This document shows positions 1-8,396 of a DNA stretch of 64,000 bases, one piece after another; the first letter of the stretch is position 1, and each line of letters begins with the position of its first letter. Made by a program: the position numbers and the translations under genes. The stretch is from Candidatus Poribacteria bacterium (lineage in GTDB: Bacteria; Poribacteria; WGA-4E; WGA-3G), in assembly GCA_958295815.1 (NCBI GenBank), contig OY282374.1, positions 4,058,682 through 4,122,681 of the forward strand. Reading direction: 5' to 3'. A model generated the notes under the pieces. The model had not been told where the DNA came from. It ran no database searches and saw only the letters and a program-made list of their open reading frames with translations.

Positions 1-1
1 T

Positions 2-1270
2 GGGAGCATGATCTGGGCAGCGGCACTCGGTGTATTCCTCCAACTCTGGATTAACTTTGAGGTAGGACGTTGGACAATCGCTACAGGTGAAACGGTTTAC
101 ACAGGTTACAGCCGCATCTGGCGCGGTTTCGGTCCCTTGTTCATTCTACTCACAATAGTGGGTTGGATAGCACCAGGGTGGGCACGGACATCGGGGCTTG
201 CCCTCAAAGCACTCCTGCTTGGACCTGGTGGCTGGGGTTCTGACACCTTTTGGACAATAGTGGCGTTTTCAGGGGTCGCACTCATCCTCTTCGGACCGAA
301 GATGATTTATCAGTCTGTTGAACGGACGGTTGAGGTCCTCGTTGGCATCGTAACAATAGGGTTAATTCTGGTTGCTATCGCTGTCGGCTCAATGGATACA
401 TGGAAGGAACTCGGTGCTGGGTTGGCAAACGTTGGGTACATAGATCCAGGCATATCGGTGAAGAAACTGTTTAGTGCCTTGGTCTTCGCGGGTGCCGGAG
501 GGACGGCAAATCTTTTCTATACATTCTATCTACGGGATAAAAATATAGGTATGGGTGCGCAGCTGCCGGGATTACAGAACCTGCTTCGCGGCAGGAGCGA
601 GAAGGTACCAGCGACTGGATTTCTCTTTGAGGCAACGGAGGAAAATCGAAAACGCTTCGCCGCCTGGTGGCAGTATGTGAAAAATGACCAGATTCTTTTC
701 TTTTGGGCACTCAATACATTTACGATTCTACTTTTTATTTTCGGAGCACTCGCGGTCCTACACCCTCAAGGAATTGTTCCTGAACAGGGCAAACTCATCT
801 ACGACGAAGCGCAGATATTAGGTGAAATCTGGGGCACTGCGGGACAGAAGATTTTCTTACTGGTTGGTGTTGCGACGCTTTTTGGGACGCAACTCGCACT
901 CGTTGATGGAGTGGCACGTTCCATTTCTGATATTATCTACACCAATTTTCGGGGGGCACAAAAACGAGACTTGAGTTGGTGGTATCTCCTCATCGCGGGT
1001 ATCTGGATCGTTGGTGGATGTGTGATAACCTTTGTAATGGAGCAGTTGAACGTCAGTGAATTAGGATTCCTCTTCAATGCAGCATATATGGGCGGTTTCG
1101 CTATGGCAATTTATGTGCCACTCACACTTTATATGAACTACCGCTTCCTGCCTGACTTCGCAAAACCGAAACGATTTTCTACTTTCATGATGCTCATCGC
1201 TTCATGTGTCTATATCGGCTTTGCAATTTCAAGCATCATCTGGGAAATTAAACAAGTTATTGGAGGCTAA
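2..1270 (+). CDS. Nramp-like metal transporter, 5' end cut by window
   Basis: The frame is open to the left edge, so the N-terminus is missing; the first Met in view (position 8) is internal. The roughly 420 visible residues form about ten hydrophobic segments. The early stretch with EVGRWTIATGETVYTGYSR resembles helix 2-3 of divergent Nramp-family divalent-metal/proton symporters, and a later helix carries LFGTQLALVDG. The DPGN motif of helix 1 would lie outside the window, so metal specificity cannot be judged. An insertion around residues 185-225 is hydrophilic and probably cytoplasmic. The last codons contain a GGAGG (1262-1266) that serves the next gene, so the two are probably translationally coupled. 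Family call is by motif resemblance; another LeuT-fold family is possible. Confidence 0.7.
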   Translation, partial: GSMIWAAALGVFLQLWINFEVGRWTIATGETVYTGYSRIWRGFGPLFILLTIVGWIAPGWARTSGLALKALLLGPGGWGSDTFWTIVAFSGVALILFGPKMIYQSVERTVEVLVGIVTIGLILVAIAVGSMDTWKELGAGLANVGYIDPGISVKKLFSALVFAGAGGTANLFYTFYLRDKNIGMGAQLPGLQNLLRGRSEKVPATGFLFEATEENRKRFAAWWQYVKNDQILFFWALNTFTILLFIFGALAVLHPQGIVPEQGKLIYDEAQILGEIWGTAGQKIFLLVGVATLFGTQLALVDGVARSISDIIYTNFRGAQKRDLSWWYLLIAGIWIVGGCVITFVMEQLNVSELGFLFNAAYMGGFAMAIYVPLTLYMNYRFLPDFAKPKRFSTFMMLIASCVYIGFAISSIIWEIKQVIGG

Positions 1271-1271
1271 A

Positions 1272-2090
1272 ATGGATTTCAAGGAACGAAAATCTTTTTT
1301 CGAGAAAGAAGGCTATCTTGTCGTCGAAAATCTGTTGTCGGCTAAAGAAATAGCAGCATGTCAATCGGAAATTCACCGGTTACATCAGTTTGCTGCAGGA
1401 CATGAATCCGATGCGGAGAAAGCGCGAGCGGATGTCGCCCGTCGCCACGTACAACACGAACCGTTTGCAAAAGATGAAACGCAAGCGGACAACCTGCCAG
1501 TGCTGCGGAAAGCAGAAAATACAAGGCAGTATTCCGACGTATTTCGCGATCTCGCACAACATCCGAAACTCATCGCTGTTGTCCAAGAACTCATCGGACA
1601 GGATCTGTTACTTTTTAGAAGTACATTGATGTTCAAACCGGCGTTCCATGGATCTTCGCATGGATTACATCAGGACTCAGCGTACTGGCCAATGGAGCCG
1701 CCGAGCCTTGTTACTGTGAGTATCGCGCTCAATGACGCTACACCGGAAAACGGATGTTTTAAAGTGATTCCGAGAAGTCACCTATGGGGTATACAGTCTT
1801 GGGGACACATCGCTCGTGAGCAGGATGCAGAACTCACCGATCGCAAGGAGGTCGCGGAACAACAGACAGACGTGCCGCTTTCCGCAGGAAGTGCCCTGTT
1901 TTTTCATAGTTTGATGGTGCACGGCTCGGGTCCAAACACTACGCCAAATCCTCGGAACACTGCGTTGTACGCCTACTTCTCACCACAGGTACGGTACGTC
2001 CCGAAAGACGGAAAACCCGGCGAAAAAACATTTCCTGTTGTTGCTGGACTCGATGGCAAAACGGAACTGACTCTCGTCGCTCAAACATAA
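1272..2090 (+). CDS. Phytanoyl-CoA dioxygenase (PhyH) family protein
   Basis: 272-aa non-haem Fe(II)/2-oxoglutarate dioxygenase of the PhyH family, a cytoplasmic oxygenase. The facial triad is visible: H133-x-D135 in HQDSAYW and the distal H217 in VHGSGPN, with R228 placed to bind the 2-oxoglutarate carboxylate. Length is usual for the family. Start: an upstream in-frame Met at 1206 would overlap the transporter by 65 nt; the ATG at 1272 sits five bases after GGAGG and one base after the transporter stop, so I prefer it. The pairing suggests a two-gene transcript, but the substrate cannot be deduced. PhyH paralogues are very numerous in Poribacteria-like genomes, which fits the proposed origin. 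Confidence 0.88.
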   Translation: MDFKERKSFFEKEGYLVVENLLSAKEIAACQSEIHRLHQFAAGHESDAEKARADVARRHVQHEPFAKDETQADNLPVLRKAENTRQYSDVFRDLAQHPKLIAVVQELIGQDLLLFRSTLMFKPAFHGSSHGLHQDSAYWPMEPPSLVTVSIALNDATPENGCFKVIPRSHLWGIQSWGHIAREQDAELTDRKEVAEQQTDVPLSAGSALFFHSLMVHGSGPNTTPNPRNTALYAYFSPQVRYVPKDGKPGEKTFPVVAGLDGKTELTLVAQT

Positions 2091-2177
2091 ACCCTAACGT
2101 GAATATGTATAGTGAGATGTAAGTCTCCATAGCATGAAGAAACACCCTATCAACCTTAGAAAAAGCAAAGGGGTCCC

Positions 2178-2312
2178 ATGAAATTGAAACGTTCTCGCCA
2201 TCGCATTTTCAAAGGAACACGCATCCGAATGATGATTGTGTGGTACCTCATTCTGCTTGCTAGCATCATCATCCTCGTCTGGAAAATGCCAGCAATCGTC
2301 TTGCGCATGTAG
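2178..2312 (+). CDS. Small single-pass membrane protein, 44 aa
   Basis: A short ORF with a good ribosome-binding site (AAAGGGG at 2167-2173, four bases before the ATG). The product has a strongly basic N-terminal third (KLKRSRHRIFKGTRIR) followed by about 20 hydrophobic residues (MMIVWYLILLASIIILVW) and a short tail. The positive-inside rule predicts N-in, one transmembrane helix. I do not recognise a family. It follows the PhyH gene by 87 nt on the same strand and could be the end of that operon. Charge pattern and RBS make it more likely real than chance, but conservation is unknown. Confidence 0.45.
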   Translation: MKLKRSRHRIFKGTRIRMMIVWYLILLASIIILVWKMPAIVLRM

Positions 2313-2381
2313 ATAAGAAGGATCAAAATCGAAGATCTCCTGAACAAAAACCTATACCACTCGAGGTTTTCGACATTTAAT

Positions 2382-2410
2382 TTGACCTAATTAGTCAACT
2401 GTGGTATAAT
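2382..2410 (+). promoter_or_regulatory. Sigma-70-type promoter in the 2313-2780 gap
   Basis: TTGACC (2382-2387), 17-nt spacer, TATAAT (2405-2410). It points to the M23 peptidase gene, whose start is 370 nt downstream, so the message would have a long AT-rich leader, or the promoter serves an unannotated short RNA. The rest of the 468-nt gap shows no convincing gene; an 88-codon frame at 2623-2889 runs into the peptidase gene in another frame and lacks an RBS. Confidence 0.6.
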
Positions 2411-2780
2411 TATCGCATAACGTTTGGGTAATTTGTATAATATCATAGGTATTTGATATGACTTTTAGTGTCTAATCAGCTTTCTTGCTAACGAACATTA
2501 GCTTCATTTAGTCCGTTTTCAAAACTACAGTTACAATATGTTTCGGACCATAAATTGTCAACCTACGGGCAAATCATAAGTCAAACGTATTTAGGTAAAA
2601 CCAACAAGTTTACCCAACTCTGTTGCCATCAGGACTCATAACTACATTTGCTTTTGCTGTAGGCATATTGCTTTTTGTCTTGATATTTACGACACAGCCC
2701 AATATGCCGATTTACACGTATCGGATACGTTTCACATTTAGGTGGCAACCCGTTTTAAATTGCCAAGGAGAATCTATTGA

Positions 2781-3746
2781 ATGTACACTCTTATCCTCCT
2801 ATCAGCCCGTAGAAACTCAGTCCGCCAGCACGCAATTAGCCAGGGGCATTTACTACTTTTCTCTTGCCTCATCCTGGCACTTTTTGTGACAGCGATCAGC
2901 GGAATCGGCTATGGGCTCTTTCAGAAGTATCAGAGAAACCAATCTGAAAAAGTATTACAGGCGAATGCGGAGGAAATTAAACAATTAGTGCATGCCAAAC
3001 TCCAAGTCGAATTGGAACTCGCTGCTGTTAATGAGGAGATGAACAGTATCCGTCGCATGGCAGAAAAGATTCAAGAGGCGTTAGGAATTCTTGGACAAGG
3101 CGGTGGCGAGGGTAGTATGCAGTGGAACCCAGAAGGAACTGAAGAACAAGCCGACCCTCAGCAGGAAGACACCTCAGCAATCACTGACACCGAGACTTAC
3201 GCCAACGAGATACCTGGATCAATAACACCCGGTATCCTAAAACAAGAAGTTCAACCTCTCTATAACTATGTTAGCGAACATCAAAAACAGATAGATGGAT
3301 ACCCATCAATTCTACCAGTGGAGATTCAAAAGACCGATGGGGAAAAACGTGCTTTCTGGTATTCTTCTCGGTTTGGGTGGCGTACACATCCATTAACAAG
3401 AAAACGCGAATTTCACCAAGGTTTGGATATTAAAACCCGCGCTGGCGTTCCTGTCGTCGCTACCGCTGATGGAAAAGTTACGAAGGCTAAAAGAAGTGGT
3501 TACTTGGGTAAAACAGTTGAAATCACCCATGATGCGCGTCAGTTTAAGACATTGTACGCACATTTGCAAGGTTACGCCGATGGACTCAAAGTCGGGCATA
3601 GAGTAACGCGCGGACAGGTTATCGGTTACGTCGGAAATACCGGCCGTAGCACCGGTGCTCACCTGCACTATGCCGTCGGAAAAAACGGAAAGTGGGTAAA
3701 CCCGCTTGCTTATATCTTTGATCAACAACCAACGTTTTCACCCTAA
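2781..3746 (+). CDS. M23 family peptidase, membrane anchored, coiled coil
   Basis: 321 aa. A single membrane helix spans about residues 23-47, followed by a charged coiled coil (about 50-105) and an acidic Gln/Glu-rich linker. Residues 195-318 are a peptidase M23 (LytM/lysostaphin-like) domain: SRFGWRTHP, then zinc ligands H212 and D216 in FHQGLDIKT, H261 in YAHLQ and the H294-x-H296 pair in GAHLHY. All catalytic positions are present, so it should be an active endopeptidase cutting peptidoglycan cross-links in the periplasm, not a degenerate NlpD/EnvC-type activator. Coiled coil plus M23 is the layout of cell-division and morphology hydrolases. Start supported by AAGGAG ten bases upstream. 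It stands alone between intergenic gaps. Confidence 0.9.
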   Translation: MYTLILLSARRNSVRQHAISQGHLLLFSCLILALFVTAISGIGYGLFQKYQRNQSEKVLQANAEEIKQLVHAKLQVELELAAVNEEMNSIRRMAEKIQEALGILGQGGGEGSMQWNPEGTEEQADPQQEDTSAITDTETYANEIPGSITPGILKQEVQPLYNYVSEHQKQIDGYPSILPVEIQKTDGEKRAFWYSSRFGWRTHPLTRKREFHQGLDIKTRAGVPVVATADGKVTKAKRSGYLGKTVEITHDARQFKTLYAHLQGYADGLKVGHRVTRGQVIGYVGNTGRSTGAHLHYAVGKNGKWVNPLAYIFDQQPTFSP

Positions 3747-3859
3747 TTGAATGCCTTCGATCTCAGTGAGTTGAGGACACCGCACGCCAATATCACACAA
3801 ATAGTACGAATCGGGATTAATTGGGTATTACTACGCATTTAAAAAAGGAGTAGTGAAAA

Positions 3860-5197
3860 ATGTCCTACTTTAAGCCCCTACTTTGGGGGGCAATATTATG
3901 TCTTCTCGCACTTCCCGCTCTCTCATCTGCCCAAGATGAACTCATTATTATCTCCCCACACCCTGAAGGTATTGAAACAGAATTCGGCACAAATTTCGAG
4001 AAATGGTACCAAGAACAGACCGGTAGATCCGTCAAGACCGACTGGCGAGACGTGGGCGGCACCTCCTCTAATTACCGGTTTATTGAATCCGAGTTTAAAC
4101 GAGTTCCAGATGGTATTGGTATTGACATCTTTTTTGGTGGTGGTACCGACAACTACCTCCGTCTCTCAAATATGGGTTGGCTGCACGCCTACAAGCTCCC
4201 TGAAGTACAACTTGAGCAGATGATGCAATCCTTACAAGGGATCCCTCTCTACGATGCCGAACACCAATGGTACGGCGCAGCACTATCCAGCTTCGGTATC
4301 ATGTACAATGAAGAACTTCGCGAAATACTTCAACTGCCCAAAGCCTCGGCGTGGCAGGATTTAGGGGACTTTGCTTTGCTCGGCAGAATTGGCGCAGCAG
4401 ACCCGAGGGAAAGTGGTTCCGCACACATGGTGTACGAAATTATCCTACAAACCGTCGGTTGGGAAGAAGGATTTGCGCTCCTGACAAAAATCGGTGGTAA
4501 TGTGAGAGGGTTCTCCGCCGGTGCTAACGTTATTCCGACGGATGTCGTCGCAGGACAAGTCATTTACGGACTCGCGATTGACTTTTACGCATACGGGCAA
4601 ATCGCTGTTGTCGGTGCAGATAAAATCAAATACGTTGTTCCAGCCGATGGCGCGGTTGTTACCGCAGATCCAATCGCTATTCTCAAAGGGGCACCGAATC
4701 TGCCGGTCGCACAAAAGTTTCTTGAATTCGTTTTATCGGAAAATGCACAGAAACTCTGGATGCTCCGAAACTCCGATCCAGAGGGACCCAAATGGAAGGG
4801 TGGTTTGAACCGCGCGAGTGTACTGCCAGGACTTTACGATAAACTCGGAGAAAGAGGCGTTGTGCCGAACCCCTTTGCGTTAGAAGTGCCTCCATTTCAA
4901 TATAACTCAGACAAAGGTGGCGGACGGTGGACTATCGTCAACGATCTCTTCGGCGTTCTTATTATCGATTCTCACAAAGATCTCGTTAACGCGTGGAAAG
5001 CGATCCAAAAATGTAAAGATCCAGCAAAGCGGGAGGCGGCGATTGCTGTACTCACGAAGATGCCCATAACTGAAGAAGAAGCGATGCAAATGGCAACTAC
5101 TGACTGGAAAAACCCGAGCATCCGCAACGAAAAAATCAAAGAATGGGGACAATTCGCCAAGCAGAAATTCAAAGAAGCGCGAAACCTCGCAAAATAG
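3860..5197 (+). CDS. ABC transporter substrate-binding protein (family 1, iron-like)
   Basis: 445 aa. A signal peptide (about 1-24, ending ALSSA before Gln) is followed by an extracellular solute-binding fold: the strand ELIIISPHPEG, the GIDIFFGGGTDNY hinge region and the later VVPADGAVVTADPIAIL are typical of the Fe(III)/spermidine-like binding proteins. The C-terminal 100 residues (after about 345) are longer than in standard ferric binding proteins and rich in Lys/Glu helices. RBS AGGAG lies nine bases before the ATG. No permease or ATPase gene adjoins, so it is an orphan here; ligand cannot be told from sequence alone. Confidence 0.8.
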   Translation: MSYFKPLLWGAILCLLALPALSSAQDELIIISPHPEGIETEFGTNFEKWYQEQTGRSVKTDWRDVGGTSSNYRFIESEFKRVPDGIGIDIFFGGGTDNYLRLSNMGWLHAYKLPEVQLEQMMQSLQGIPLYDAEHQWYGAALSSFGIMYNEELREILQLPKASAWQDLGDFALLGRIGAADPRESGSAHMVYEIILQTVGWEEGFALLTKIGGNVRGFSAGANVIPTDVVAGQVIYGLAIDFYAYGQIAVVGADKIKYVVPADGAVVTADPIAILKGAPNLPVAQKFLEFVLSENAQKLWMLRNSDPEGPKWKGGLNRASVLPGLYDKLGERGVVPNPFALEVPPFQYNSDKGGGRWTIVNDLFGVLIIDSHKDLVNAWKAIQKCKDPAKREAAIAVLTKMPITEEEAMQMATTDWKNPSIRNEKIKEWGQFAKQKFKEARNLAK

Positions 5198-5242
5198 TGC
5201 AAAGTGTATATGAGAACTTGCCTGCTGTAATTCAGCGACCTT

Positions 5243-5407
5243 TCAGACACACGGAATCGTACCGCTTGTGAGCTCGGTGTAAATATCAAGCAGATTTTCC
5301 TCTAATACTTCTATCGTTTCGCCTTGCGTCCAATAATCAGGATATTCCTCAAGGTACCCGAGAAACATGGTCTCATCTTGCCAGTAAATGTATTTTTGTG
5401 TTTTCAT
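5243..5407 (-). CDS. HicB-like small protein, solitary, 54 aa
   Basis: Short minus-strand ORF. The product begins MKTQKYIYWQDETMFLGYL, continues EEYPDYWTQGETIEVLEENL and ends TSGTIPCV. The pattern of an Y-x-W-QD strand, a W-x-G/F-LGYL strand, PDYWTQGET and an ELEENL helix is that of HicB/partial-RNase-H antitoxin-like proteins. No HicA (a 60-aa dsRBD-like toxin) is visible on either side, so this is a solitary member, and it lacks a C-terminal DNA-binding extension. A near-consensus promoter lies about 90 nt upstream. The RBS is weak. Family call by pattern only. Confidence 0.6.
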   Translation of the reverse strand: MKTQKYIYWQDETMFLGYLEEYPDYWTQGETIEVLEENLLDIYTELTSGTIPCV

Positions 5408-5499
5408 AAATAAGCCAAATTATGCGAATCTGCTATTCATCGCATCAAGTTGTAGGAATTGTGCCAAGTCAAGGTAATCACTTCTATGCAAGTTCAATA

Positions 5500-5528
5500 A
5501 TTATACCACTCAAATTAACACAAGTCAA
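5500..5528 (-). promoter_or_regulatory. Promoter of the HicB-like gene
   Basis: On the minus strand TTGACT (5528-5523), 17-nt spacer, TATAAT (5505-5500). It lies immediately beyond the stop of the sigma-FtsZ gene and points to the HicB-like ORF, leaving a leader of about 85 nt. Confidence 0.65.
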
Positions 5529-5531
5529 GAT

Positions 5532-7187
5532 TTACTTTGGGGAAATGAACATCCCGGAACCGGCTGCAGAGGAAACTTCAGTACTACCTCTCGGAGAGGC
5601 TCCGCGTTGCTGAGTAGAAGGTGAGGTAGCCGGTCCGCTTTGTGTCTCAACCCCGGCGGCAAGAACTGTGACGATAACCGCATCCTCAGGTTCAGGATTG
5701 TCTCTATAGACTAAGCCAAATATAATCTGTGCGTCAAACGCCTCCTCCTTGATCACGTTCATCGCCGCATCCAACTCATTCATCATGAAGTCCTGGGGCG
5801 CGCTGATCTTAACGATCAACCCAGTGGCACCGCCGATTTTCTTACCATCTAATAACGGGGAAAAGACGGCTTTTTCGGCAGCAATTTTCGCTCGATTTTC
5901 ACCTTCCGCTTGCCCTACGCCTATCAACACTGTACCGGCATTTTGCATGATCTGTCGTATATCCGAGAAGTCAATGTTAACTTCGCCTACCTCTGCAATA
6001 ATCTCGGTGATAGTCTCAAAACCGCGTAGCAGGATCTCATCGCTGATTTGGAACAGTTCGTCTGCCGATAGTTCCGCATCCACGGTTTCAAGGAGCCGCT
6101 GATTTGGCACCACAATAACAGCGTCGGCATTCCGTCTAAGTTCTTGCAGTCCGCGTTCCGCTCGTTCGGCGCAGTGTCCACCCTCATAATCAAAGGGAAG
6201 CGTCACAACACCTATCGTTAAAGCTCCGTGCTCTCGAGCAACGGAGGCAATCAGCGGTGCAGCACCCGTCCCTGTTCCACCACCCATGCCCGCTACAACG
6301 AAAACCATACGTGCGTCCTCTACAATAGCGTCAAGTGCTTCCAAATTCTCCTCAGCAGCCCTTCTACCTACTTGTGGGTTTGCGTCCGTGCCAACACCTT
6401 GCGTGGTGTCAGCACCAACCTGGACCTGTGTTGCTCCATCACACATGCGAAGTGCTTCTAAATCTGTATTCACAGCATAAAATTCAATTTCCGTCCAACC
6501 GGAGGCAATCATGCGTTTGACAGCATTGCCACCTGCGTCTCCTATACCCAAAACCTTAATTTTCTCTCGTGTAGACGTAGATACTTTCTTTTGAGATGAC
6601 ATAGTCCGTTTCCTCCGTACTTCCTCAACGCCAAATTCCGTGCGTAAGAGTGATCGAATATTTCTGAGCCTTGTTTTGACGGTGCCGACCGCTAAATTGA
6701 GTTCGTCTGCGATTTCTTTGATAGTCCACAACTCCAAGTAGTACAACACCGCAACGGAGCGCACCCTCTCTGGGAGGTGATGTACAGCTTCCGTCACAGC
6801 CGAGCGAAGCTCCATCTCTCGAAAACGGGCAAGCGCGTCACGGTCAATAGTTCCAACAAGTTCCTCTGGACTCTGCAGGATTTCACCGCTCGTGTGCGAC
6901 TTAGCAGTGTAGTACCTTCGGCAAGTCGTGTACGCTATCTTTCGGAGCCATGCATCGAAACTACTAACCTCGCGTAAGTTGCCAATGTTTTCCCAGACCG
7001 CTACCCAAATGTCTTGAAAGATTTCTTCAGCATCACGGGTCTGTCGCGAGTTTAAGACTACCAAATGCCAAATTCGGAAACTATGGCGAGATGCCAGTTG
7101 CGAAAACGCCTCTTCATCTCCCTCTTGTGTGTGTTCAATGAGCTCCTCATCTGTCAAGTCAGTATGAATTGATGAATTATATCGCAT
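5532..7187 (-). CDS. ftsZ: ECF sigma factor fused in frame to FtsZ
   Basis: 551 aa in one frame. Residues 1-195 are an ECF sigma-70 factor: sigma-2 around 25-95 (RDAEEIFQDIWVAVWENI, FDAWLRKIAY) and sigma-4 around 135-185 (LPERVRSVAVLYYLEL, IADELNLAVGTVKTRLRNIR). Residues 196-551 are FtsZ: NTDLEAL, the tubulin signature GMGGGTGTGAAP, the T7-loop NIDFSDIR, and DAVIVTVLAAG at the end of the core. Met196 has its own GGAGG nine bases upstream, so FtsZ (356 aa) can be made alone while the sigma frame has no stop before it. The tail after the core is about 40 Ser/Pro residues ending GMFISPK and lacks the usual DIPxFLRR-like C-terminal peptide. A TTG at 7193 is an alternative start. No dcw genes or anti-sigma factor adjoin. 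Confidence 0.9.
   Translation of the reverse strand: MRYNSSIHTDLTDEELIEHTQEGDEEAFSQLASRHSFRIWHLVVLNSRQTRDAEEIFQDIWVAVWENIGNLREVSSFDAWLRKIAYTTCRRYYTAKSHTSGEILQSPEELVGTIDRDALARFREMELRSAVTEAVHHLPERVRSVAVLYYLELWTIKEIADELNLAVGTVKTRLRNIRSLLRTEFGVEEVRRKRTMSSQKKVSTSTREKIKVLGIGDAGGNAVKRMIASGWTEIEFYAVNTDLEALRMCDGATQVQVGADTTQGVGTDANPQVGRRAAEENLEALDAIVEDARMVFVVAGMGGGTGTGAAPLIASVAREHGALTIGVVTLPFDYEGGHCAERAERGLQELRRNADAVIVVPNQRLLETVDAELSADELFQISDEILLRGFETITEIIAEVGEVNIDFSDIRQIMQNAGTVLIGVGQAEGENRAKIAAEKAVFSPLLDGKKIGGATGLIVKISAPQDFMMNELDAAMNVIKEEAFDAQIIFGLVYRDNPEPEDAVIVTVLAAGVETQSGPATSPSTQQRGASPRGSTEVSSAAGSGMFISPK
6612..6616 (-). promoter_or_regulatory. Internal ribosome-binding site before the FtsZ part
   Basis: GGAGG on the minus strand, nine bases before the in-frame ATG at 6602-6600 (Met196 of the fused frame). 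It suggests independent or coupled initiation of the FtsZ moiety inside the sigma-FtsZ frame. Confidence 0.65.
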
Positions 7188-7261
7188 AAACAACTCTCAA
7201 TAAAATTTTGGTTATAAAGAGGGAAATATATCAGGAAAGGGTTTAAAAAAATGAAAACACT

Positions 7262-8377
7262 TCATCGCCGCCGTGATGCCATGTCAAAACCTACCGCTGC
7301 GACGAGCACCACACCTTTGATGATGTCCTGCCATGAAGCATCCATATTCGCCATGCTCATGCCGTTGTTGAGACTCTCCATGACGAACGCACCTAAAATA
7401 GCACCGAAGATGCTTCCTCGTCCTCCCATTAAACTGGCACCGCCGATGACACACGCAGCGATAGCATCTAACTCCAGCAGCCGTCCGGCTTCTGGACTCG
7501 CACTCCCAACACGTGCTGTTAGAACAACGCCAGCGATCGCCATCAATGCTCCCATCGTCGCAAATACTCGAAGCGTAATACCACGCACGTTGACCCCAGA
7601 GAGGTACGCCGCCTCCGCATTCCCACCGACCGCATAGACATAACGTCCAAAACGGGTGTGATTCGCGATGAAATGAAATACAAACGCCAGTCCGAACAGA
7701 ATGCACACCGGAAACGGAACCCCTTTGTGGGCATTCATCACAGCAATAAACATCACAATTAGTGCAGATGTTCCGACTATTTTCAACAGAAAGATACGTA
7801 GGGATGTCTTTTCAGTACCGTATTGTAGACGTGCGGTCCGCTGTCGGTAAAAGCGATAACCACTGATGCCGAGTCCAGCAACCATGAGACCCCACCCAAA
7901 TAACGGTGAGAGATATGCATTTCCGATCGCTTTAAGCCAATTGTCTGGAAGCAGGATGGTTTCGCCTTTGGTAAAGGCTAACATTAAACCGCGATACGCC
8001 AAAAACCCGCCTAACGTGACGATAAATGCTGGAATTCGCTGATACGCCACAAGATAACCCTGCATCAACCCCATTAAAATGCCAAAGCAGATAACAGCAA
8101 GGAGTGTCACGATAATCGGTTGTCCCCACCATACATGTATGATCGCCGCAACAGCACCAAGCAATCCGGAACCGTAACCGACAGACAGATCAATATTAGC
8201 AGATACAATAACGAGGGTCATGCCAACGGCGAGGATAGCCGTGACCGCGGCTTGGCGGGAGAGATTAGACAGATTCCGAGTGCTGAGAAAGGTGCCGCCA
8301 GTCAGCAGTGTGAAAATAACCCAGACACAGACGAGGGCAAGCACCATCGCATACATACGAAGATTCAGGTGCTTCAT
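7262..8377 (-). CDS. Sugar ABC transporter permease (XylH/RbsC-like)
   Basis: 371 aa, about ten transmembrane helices, of the branched-chain/ribose-xylose permease family. Family markers include AVTAILAVGMTLVIVSANIDLSVG near the N-terminus, a GNAEAAYLSGVNV loop and the late VIGGASLMGGRGSIFGAILGA stretch, with the cytoplasmic EAA-like loop. The extended loop between helices around 165-200 resembles XylH rather than RbsC. It lies 19 nt after the lipoprotein gene and is the last gene of a tatD-lipoprotein-permease run. The partner ATPase and binding protein are not in the window, at least not adjacent. Confidence 0.85.
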   Translation of the reverse strand: MKHLNLRMYAMVLALVCVWVIFTLLTGGTFLSTRNLSNLSRQAAVTAILAVGMTLVIVSANIDLSVGYGSGLLGAVAAIIHVWWGQPIIVTLLAVICFGILMGLMQGYLVAYQRIPAFIVTLGGFLAYRGLMLAFTKGETILLPDNWLKAIGNAYLSPLFGWGLMVAGLGISGYRFYRQRTARLQYGTEKTSLRIFLLKIVGTSALIVMFIAVMNAHKGVPFPVCILFGLAFVFHFIANHTRFGRYVYAVGGNAEAAYLSGVNVRGITLRVFATMGALMAIAGVVLTARVGSASPEAGRLLELDAIAACVIGGASLMGGRGSIFGAILGAFVMESLNNGMSMANMDASWQDIIKGVVLVAAVGFDMASRRR

Positions 8378-8396
8378 GTGAAAAATCCTTCAGGAA

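Noticed and set aside
5408..5531. hicA toxin gene beside the HicB-like ORF
   Set aside because: No frame of about 60 codons with HicA features (dsRBD-like, GSHxxY) on either side.
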